Positions 6,428-10,261 of a stretch of DNA of 10,261 bases are shown here, one piece after another (positions within the stretch are counted from its first letter, which is position 1; each line of letters starts with the position of its first letter). Under the pieces are notes generated by a model. That model was not told the origin of the DNA and searched no databases. It was given only the letters and a program-made list of their open reading frames with translations. The stretch is taken from assembly GCA_002407865.1 (NCBI GenBank), contig DHPI01000004.1:52527-62787 (forward strand), read 5' to 3'. Both the position numbers and the translations under genes were made by a program. The DNA comes from Spirochaetia bacterium UBA5368. Lineage in GTDB: Bacteria > Spirochaetota > UBA4802 > UBA5368.

Positions 6428-6754
6428 ATGTCAGATGAAATAATCAGTTTTTTGATGAAGCTGCTTGCCATTGTGCTGTATATCGGACTGGGGGCGCTTG
6501 TGTCGTGGATTTACTACGATCTCAAGAGGAAAGACCTCCTTGGCGGCTATATCGGCGGGCTCGTTGTCGGCGTGATTGGTGCGCTTATCGGCGGATTCAT
6601 TCTCGACAGGCTTTTGCTCGACATCACGATACGGGTCCTCCGATTTCTCGTGTACGATACGGGCGTTAACCTGATCGCCGGCTTTATCGGCGGCTACGCG
6701 GCGCTGTATATAATGAACCGGCTTAACCACGACAAGGAGCGCCGCAAGTATTAA
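6428..6754 (+). CDS. Small glycine-rich membrane protein, three predicted TM segments
   Basis: A 108-residue hydrophobic protein. TM1 is at about 8-30, TM2 at about 38-60 with repeated small residues (GGYIGGLVVGVIGALIGGF), and TM3 at about 78-97 (LIAGFIGGYAALYIM). The ends are charged: DLKRKD between TM1 and TM2, and a basic tail HDKERRKY. The GxxxG-like spacing in TM2 and TM3 suggests tight helix packing. The pattern resembles the YeaQ/YmgE/GlsB (transglycosylase-associated) membrane family, but that match is tentative and would not give a function. The start is firm: AGGAG at 6417-6421 lies 6 nt before the ATG. It is probably co-transcribed with the Sua5/YciO gene. Its TAA overlaps the stop of the convergent radical SAM gene. 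Confidence 0.8.
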   Translation: MSDEIISFLMKLLAIVLYIGLGALVSWIYYDLKRKDLLGGYIGGLVVGVIGALIGGFILDRLLLDITIRVLRFLVYDTGVNLIAGFIGGYAALYIMNRLNHDKERRKY

Positions 6755-8397
6755 GAATCGAAGCGGATCGCGCCTGTAATCGCGCCGGGCACGTTCGCGA
6801 GAATGTCGCCTGTTTCAGAGAGGTCGCGTAACGGCCTGCGCAGCACGAGATCGGATGCGCCTTTTTTGCTTATGCCGGGAAGCGTCGCAATCGCGCGCGC
6901 CGGCAGCGTGTTGATGGCGATAGGGAAGGGGAGGGCGAGCACCGACCTTTCCCTGTGTCCGGCCACAATGACATCGTGGAAGCTGCCCTGTTGAAGCGCT
7001 GTCGGGATTTTTGCCGTAATGGAATAACTCGCGATCTGTTTTCCGAGCGAATACTCAAACTGCCGGTCCTCTATGAATACGCCTTTCAGCACCGTCCCCA
7101 CGGGATACACGCGCGTCAGCATGAAATGGTCTATTTCGTTGCGGATCCTGTCCCTGTAAAATTCGTAGCGGTTACGGACCGCGATCGTCGGTTCCCGGTA
7201 GCACGCCGCGAGCGGCGTGCCCGGGAACGGCATAATTTTGCGTATATTGATGCGTTTCACCAGCAGCCCCATATCGCGGATGCGCGCAAGCGATTCGTAA
7301 TTCATTTTAAACGTGTCGGCGCTTTCCCCGATAAGGCCGTGGATAAGGTTAATGCCGGGGAGCAGCGCGGGAATGCCGTCGATCCGCGCGCCGCCGATTT
7401 CGTTGACGATGCGCACAACGCGGATGAGATCCTCCTCGCCGACCTTGAGGTTGTTACGGCGGATGACCGTGGGGTCGAAAGACTCAACGCCGAGCGCCAG
7501 CGTGTCGCCGGGGGTGATCGTGTTCGCGATGATCTCGAGTATCGCCGAAGATTCATCGGGGAAATTCGCGATGGTGCCGGGATTCGCGTTGTCGATATTC
7601 AGCGTCGTAATATCGCCGCGATCGCGTAATGCCTTCAGCGCGGAAAAAAGGTCGGCCACGGGGGCAATTTCCGGGCGCGGGAAGCCGCTTCGATATTCTC
7701 TGAATTCGGTTTTATACTGAAGGATGTCGGCCTGTCGCCCTATGCGGAAGCGCGATATTCCGGCCCCGATGAGTGCGCGCACCTCGCAGATCATATCTTC
7801 CGCGTCGCGGAATTCCGCGTCGTGCGTTACGCCCTCCGAACAGAACGAGCAGTGCTGAAGCCGCGGGCAGCCGCGGTACGACTCTATTTCGCATATAAGA
7901 TTTGGATAGCCGGGATGCTGCCGCACTACCTCCGCCCCGGCGGACGCCCACCGGCGCAGTTCGCCGTATGTGCGGCGCGTATCCACGGCCTGGCCGGCGC
8001 ATATTCCGTGTGCAAATTTCTCGATATCGTGGCTTACACTGACGCAGTTGTCCGCGCCGTCCAGCAGTCGGCTAATCAGCCCGCCCGCAGCGAATTTCTG
8101 CCGCCTGTTTTGGGCCATGATCTTGCGCACTTCGGGCGCCGTGCCGATTTTATGGCCGAGATATTTTCCGGGCACCACGGCGCCGCCGATGAGAAACACC
8201 ATGTCGTAGTCGTCGTCGAGTTCATAGCCGCTTTCACGAAGGGTTTCAATCGTGATGTACCGTATGGATTTTGCGTCAGCGCCGGCGTTGAGAAGGGCGC
8301 CGAAAACGTAACGGGGATAGGGGGATACGAACGGCGGCACGCCGAAGCATGCCGGTTCATCGACAAAGCAATCGAGAATGAGAAATTTTTTATTCAT
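6751..8397 (-). CDS. Radical SAM protein with C-terminal helix-hairpin-helix (COG1031 type)
   Basis: A 548-residue Fe-S enzyme of unknown reaction. The N-terminal part (1-165) has an alpha/beta look: LILDCFVDEP, then YDMVFLIGGAVVPGKYLG and AAGGLISR. The radical SAM core begins with the cluster cysteines C177, C183 and C186 in RGCPRLQHCSFC, a CX5CX2C spacing instead of the usual CX3CX2C. It continues with LNIDNANPG (266-274), LALGVESFD (300-308), the ALLPGINLIHGLIGE strand-loop and KIMPFPGTPL (387-396). Residues 425-485 look beta-rich. The C-terminus (about 496-546: LPARAIATLPGISKKGASDLVLRRP) is a helix-hairpin-helix, a motif usually linked to nucleic-acid binding. This architecture defines COG1031, known mainly from archaea. 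It starts 28 nt after the HD gene stop, with no clear Shine-Dalgarno, so coupling is likely. Substrate cannot be inferred. Confidence 0.88.
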   Translation of the reverse strand: MNKKFLILDCFVDEPACFGVPPFVSPYPRYVFGALLNAGADAKSIRYITIETLRESGYELDDDYDMVFLIGGAVVPGKYLGHKIGTAPEVRKIMAQNRRQKFAAGGLISRLLDGADNCVSVSHDIEKFAHGICAGQAVDTRRTYGELRRWASAGAEVVRQHPGYPNLICEIESYRGCPRLQHCSFCSEGVTHDAEFRDAEDMICEVRALIGAGISRFRIGRQADILQYKTEFREYRSGFPRPEIAPVADLFSALKALRDRGDITTLNIDNANPGTIANFPDESSAILEIIANTITPGDTLALGVESFDPTVIRRNNLKVGEEDLIRVVRIVNEIGGARIDGIPALLPGINLIHGLIGESADTFKMNYESLARIRDMGLLVKRINIRKIMPFPGTPLAACYREPTIAVRNRYEFYRDRIRNEIDHFMLTRVYPVGTVLKGVFIEDRQFEYSLGKQIASYSITAKIPTALQQGSFHDVIVAGHRERSVLALPFPIAINTLPARAIATLPGISKKGASDLVLRRPLRDLSETGDILANVPGAITGAIRFDS

Positions 8398-8425
8398 TGT
8401 AGCCGTTGTGTGTCCGCTGCGCGGA

Positions 8426-8980
8426 TCATCGTTTCAGTAGTAAATCTATCGCATATTCCATATCGACAGCCATGAAGCTGCAGATTTTTTTCTCGAGGGC
8501 AAGGATAAAATCCTTGTTTTTGATGATAAGCGCGGTGCGCTCGGGGGTTGTGCCGTATCGCGCAACCAGGTCGGCGACCCTTTCTTCGACGGTAACGATC
8601 GCGTTGTGCATCACCCGCTTGTCGGCGTAATACACTATTTCTCGCTCTTCGAGCGCTCCGCCGGGAGAAAAATCCCTGAAGAACACATGCTGTTCTACAA
8701 TATCGGCGACGCGCAGGTAGCCGAGTTCCCGCAGAAGCCTGGCCCCCGAAACATCATGCCGCTCCTTCGTTTCCAGCGACCTCGTTTTCGTGATATCGTG
8801 CAGCAGCGACGCGGCTGCCACGAGATCCCTGTCGATGCGCGTTCCGGGAACAAGGTTGTCTGTTATCGCAAGTGAAACGTCCATCACCCTCATCGAATGT
8901 TCGATAATATTAGGGCGCATTGAATAGCGGTAAATCAATGCGCGGCATTCATCGAGAGAGGGTATGCTGTCCGGTTTCAT
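8426..8980 (-). CDS. HD-domain (HDIG-type) metal-dependent phosphohydrolase
   Basis: A 184-residue cytosolic protein with the metal-binding HD signature: H28 (IIEHSMRV), H61-D62 (LLHDITKT) and D120 (VYYADKRV). The extra histidines H75 (KERHDVSGA) and H98 (VEQHVF) are spaced as in HDIG-type domains that can hold two metals. Such proteins hydrolyse phosphate esters of nucleotides or nucleic acids; the substrate is not evident. The last 60 residues are helical and charged, ending MEYAIDLLLKR, with no further domain. The ATG at 8980 leaves a 25-nt gap after the SET gene; a longer frame to 9073 would overlap SET by 68 nt and adds a basic, proline-rich segment with no homology feel. The site lacks a clear Shine-Dalgarno, consistent with coupling. 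It is the middle gene of the SET-HD-radical SAM cluster. Confidence 0.85.
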   Translation of the reverse strand: MKPDSIPSLDECRALIYRYSMRPNIIEHSMRVMDVSLAITDNLVPGTRIDRDLVAAASLLHDITKTRSLETKERHDVSGARLLRELGYLRVADIVEQHVFFRDFSPGGALEEREIVYYADKRVMHNAIVTVEERVADLVARYGTTPERTALIIKNKDFILALEKKICSFMAVDMEYAIDLLLKR

Positions 8981-9005
8981 GGCTGGCAATGGCCGCGACG
9001 GCCCC

Positions 9006-9599
9006 TCATTGCGTTTTGTGAGGCGCGGCCATTGCGGCGGGCGTCGCGTACGCGATATTGTGATTGATTTCAATAATAAAGGGCTCGCTGGTTCTCTGTT
9101 CCGGCACGCTGTTTATGACAAATTGTGGAACGATACCGAGATTGATGTAATGCTCGCGCGTGCTTTCCGGAAGATATTTAAAGTCGCGAACGCGTTTTCG
9201 GCAGTGAATGCTTTCGCAGTTGCAATCCATCTCCCAGTAATCCTCGTCCATCGACGTGGAATAATCGAAGGTAATTTCCTCTCCGCGCGCTATAGGGCGT
9301 ATGGCAAAGAGCATCGCCTTTCCGTTACGTATAACCATGCCCGCATTCGGATCACAGCAGTGATTAATGTAATTATCGGCTGTTCTCGTCGGTCCGAGAT
9401 ACAGGTTTGTGTCAATCTGAAGAAAGTGATTGTTTTTCGGATTAACTTTTTTCAGGTATTCCTCTCTATTGTAAAGCTTCCCGCGAAATTCTATGATAAA
9501 TTCACCAATGGGAAAATCCCTGCTGGCAAATACCGATTTCCCCTTGCCGGTTGTCCTGATTAAAAGGTCAGGCAGAGGCTTTGCTGATTCTTCATCCAT
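9006..9599 (-). CDS. SET-domain protein, putative lysine methyltransferase, with post-SET zinc motif
   Basis: A 197-residue protein with the SET fold, which transfers methyl groups from S-adenosylmethionine to lysine side chains. In order: KGKSVFASRDFPIGEFIIEF (19-38), the beta-strand core typical of SET N-termini; NHCCDPNAG (79-87), matching the NHSCxPN cofactor-binding knot; GEEITFDYS (106-114) with the catalytic-type tyrosine Y113; and a post-SET CNCESIHC (C126, C128, C133) that with C82 can form the usual zinc site. The tail (145-197) contains HYINLGIVPQF and ends in a low-complexity Ala-rich stretch. The ATG at 9599 has an AGGGGG-like site about 10 nt upstream. It is the first gene of the three-gene cluster. 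SET proteins are common in eukaryotes and patchy in bacteria, where they can be free-living genes or effectors; no secretion signal is seen, so an intracellular target is likelier. Confidence 0.92.
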   Translation of the reverse strand: MDEESAKPLPDLLIRTTGKGKSVFASRDFPIGEFIIEFRGKLYNREEYLKKVNPKNNHFLQIDTNLYLGPTRTADNYINHCCDPNAGMVIRNGKAMLFAIRPIARGEEITFDYSTSMDEDYWEMDCNCESIHCRKRVRDFKYLPESTREHYINLGIVPQFVINSVPEQRTSEPFIIEINHNIAYATPAAMAAPHKTQ

Positions 9600-9636
9600 A
9601 ATGACATGTACCCCCTTATGTGCATAATAGTATTGC

Positions 9637-9656
9637 CCCGGTGCGCAATCACCGGG
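9637..9656. repeat. Short GC hairpin in the SET gene leader
   Basis: CCCGGTG (9637-9643) and CACCGGG (9650-9656) form a perfect 7-bp stem with a 6-nt loop, CGCAAT. Its near edge is 37 nt upstream of the SET start codon, between any promoter and the ribosome site. No T-run follows on either strand, so it is not a terminator; an operator or an RNA leader hairpin are possible. Confidence 0.4.
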
Positions 9657-9855
9657 TCAAAAGCATGGAACTTTCGATTATCTCATATTGGACGGCGGAA
9701 AATTTTTTTATACATTAGAATCATTTTCTCTTTTCGATATGATTCTTTCCTGTTTTATACGGCGTTGCGGAAATTTACTCGATTGACATAATGCATCTTG
9801 CATGTGAGGAACAATATGACGTGTAATTTGTCAATTTTATTTTAAGAGTAAATCG

Positions 9856-9894
9856 CCCCTTGCGGCAAAAAAATGAATTTTTTGCCGCAAGGGG
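9856..9894. repeat. Perfect 17-bp inverted repeat between divergent genes
   Basis: CCCCTTGCGGCAAAAAA (9856-9872) is the exact reverse complement of 9878-9894, with the 5-nt loop ATGAA. The T6 tract lies inside the stem next to the loop, not after it, and both flanks lack a terminal T-run in the proper place, so it is not a standard rho-independent terminator in either direction. It ends 22 nt before the perfect TATAAT at 9917, where an operator or activator site for the plus-strand gene would sit. Confidence 0.7.
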
Positions 9895-9916
9895 AAAAAT
9901 GCGCAATGATTCAGAT

Positions 9917-9922
9917 TATAAT
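9917..9922 (+). promoter_or_regulatory. Candidate -10 element (TATAAT) for the right-edge gene
   Basis: An exact consensus hexamer in GATTATAATTAAT. No recognisable -35 lies 16-18 nt upstream, where the end of the 17-bp inverted repeat falls instead, so if it is used it may need an activator. It would leave a leader of roughly 70 nt before the ATG at 9996. Confidence 0.3.
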
Positions 9923-9995
9923 TAATATATCAAGTGGGGCATGTGTTGTTCCGAAAATAATGTAAAGTAATATCTCCATGGATGATGATATTATA

Positions 9996-10261
9996 ATGAA
10001 AAAAATGAATGTTACATTCCGTGTTATAGCATGCGCGTGCATAATCGCGGTGTCGTATCCCGCAATGCTTGCGTCCAGGTTCCTTCTGGACGAGGAATCT
10101 GTCCGTACAGGCCTTACAGAAAAATCCGGTGATAGGAAGAAAAGTGAATTCCCGCCATACATCGTAACAAATATCAGCGCGCAGCTGATTCCGAATGTAA
10201 AAGGCGCGGTGCGCGTCTCATGGGATGTGGATCCCGATTCCACCGACGAATTCATTGTTGG
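9996..10261 (+). CDS. Exported beta-rich protein, N-terminal fragment (cut by window edge)
   Basis: Open to the right edge; 88 complete codons are visible. The ATG at 9996 gives an N-terminal signal peptide: basic MKKMNVTFR, hydrophobic core VIACACIIAVSY, then PAMLA as a possible cleavage site near residue 26. An in-frame ATG at 9978 would add six residues (MDDDII) ahead of it, which is less like a signal peptide; neither start has a clear Shine-Dalgarno. A charged, poorly structured stretch (30-52) leads to PPYIVTNISAQLIP (53-66) and GAVRVSWDVDPDSTDEF (70-86), which has the look of the first strands of a fibronectin type III or similar beta-sandwich domain. I expect a surface or periplasmic protein with repeated beta domains. 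The rest lies outside the window, so function is unknown. Confidence 0.8.
   Translation, partial: MKKMNVTFRVIACACIIAVSYPAMLASRFLLDEESVRTGLTEKSGDRKKSEFPPYIVTNISAQLIPNVKGAVRVSWDVDPDSTDEFIV

Larger units (their letters stand above)
9600..9995. other. Divergent intergenic region upstream of the SET cluster and the exported-protein gene
   Basis: About 396 nt, AT-rich, without a supportable protein gene. A 61-residue open frame at 9606-9791 has no ribosome site and an unconvincing translation. It contains hairpins at 9637-9656 and 9856-9894 (listed separately), a TTGACA at 9783-9788 without a well-spaced -10, and a perfect TATAAT at 9917-9922 on the plus strand. A second plus-strand pair is TTGTTC (9946-9951) and TAATAT (9968-9973), 16 nt apart. 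Either could serve the right-edge gene. Confidence 0.6.

Noticed and set aside
9783..9788. Consensus TTGACA as a -35 element on the plus strand
   Set aside because: No acceptable -10 hexamer lies 15-19 nt downstream; the nearest TA-rich hexamer is about 23 nt away.
1..10261. CRISPR array, insertion sequence, phage or toxin-antitoxin genes
   Set aside because: No regularly spaced direct repeats, transposase or integrase motifs, or small paired antitoxin-like genes were seen on either strand.

Overview
The window is a bacterial chromosomal segment of mid GC content (roughly 50%). It carries nine complete protein genes, one tRNA gene, one protein gene cut by the right edge, and a non-intact stretch at the left edge. 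The core genes (ndk, a CysM/CysK-type synthase, maf, a bifunctional Rel, a Sua5/YciO protein) are bacterial. The exported protein at the right edge has a signal peptide and a beta-rich segment with the pattern S-W-D-V-D-P-D-S-T-D-E-F-I-V-G. It reminded me of Spirochaetota surface proteins, but that is an impression and the phylum is not settled by this sequence.

Layout. Positions 1-251 hold no intact gene: a perfect 24-bp palindrome lies at the edge, followed by a minus-strand frame with coding-like codons broken by a stop. Positions 252-5415 are all on the minus strand. In transcriptional order they are rel (5415-3376), maf (5 nt downstream), a two-TM HAMP protein (2638-2105), tRNA-Gly(CCC) (1947-1876), the cysteine synthase (1811-873) and ndk (680-252). 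Positions 5416-5776 form a divergent intergenic region with a strong plus-strand rho-independent terminator that has no obvious gene in front of it. Positions 5777-6754 hold two plus-strand genes, a Sua5/YciO/YrdC protein and a small glycine-rich membrane protein. The second converges on the minus-strand cluster with the two stop codons overlapping in TTAA. Positions 6751-9599 are a compact minus-strand set, SET-domain protein -> HD-domain hydrolase -> radical SAM protein with a C-terminal helix-hairpin-helix (COG1031 type), with gaps of 25 and 28 nt. Positions 9600-9995 are a divergent intergenic region with two hairpins, and the secreted-protein gene starts at about 9996 on the plus strand.

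How the genes relate. Rel and Maf are both nucleotide enzymes and look translationally coupled. ndk and the cysteine synthase are housekeeping genes in the same orientation, with a possible separate promoter for ndk. The part most worth attention is the SET-HD-radical SAM cluster: a bacterial SET methyltransferase-like protein with a complete post-SET zinc site, a metal-dependent HD hydrolase, and a radical SAM family best known from archaea and of unknown function, apparently co-transcribed. No CRISPR array, insertion sequence or phage gene is visible.
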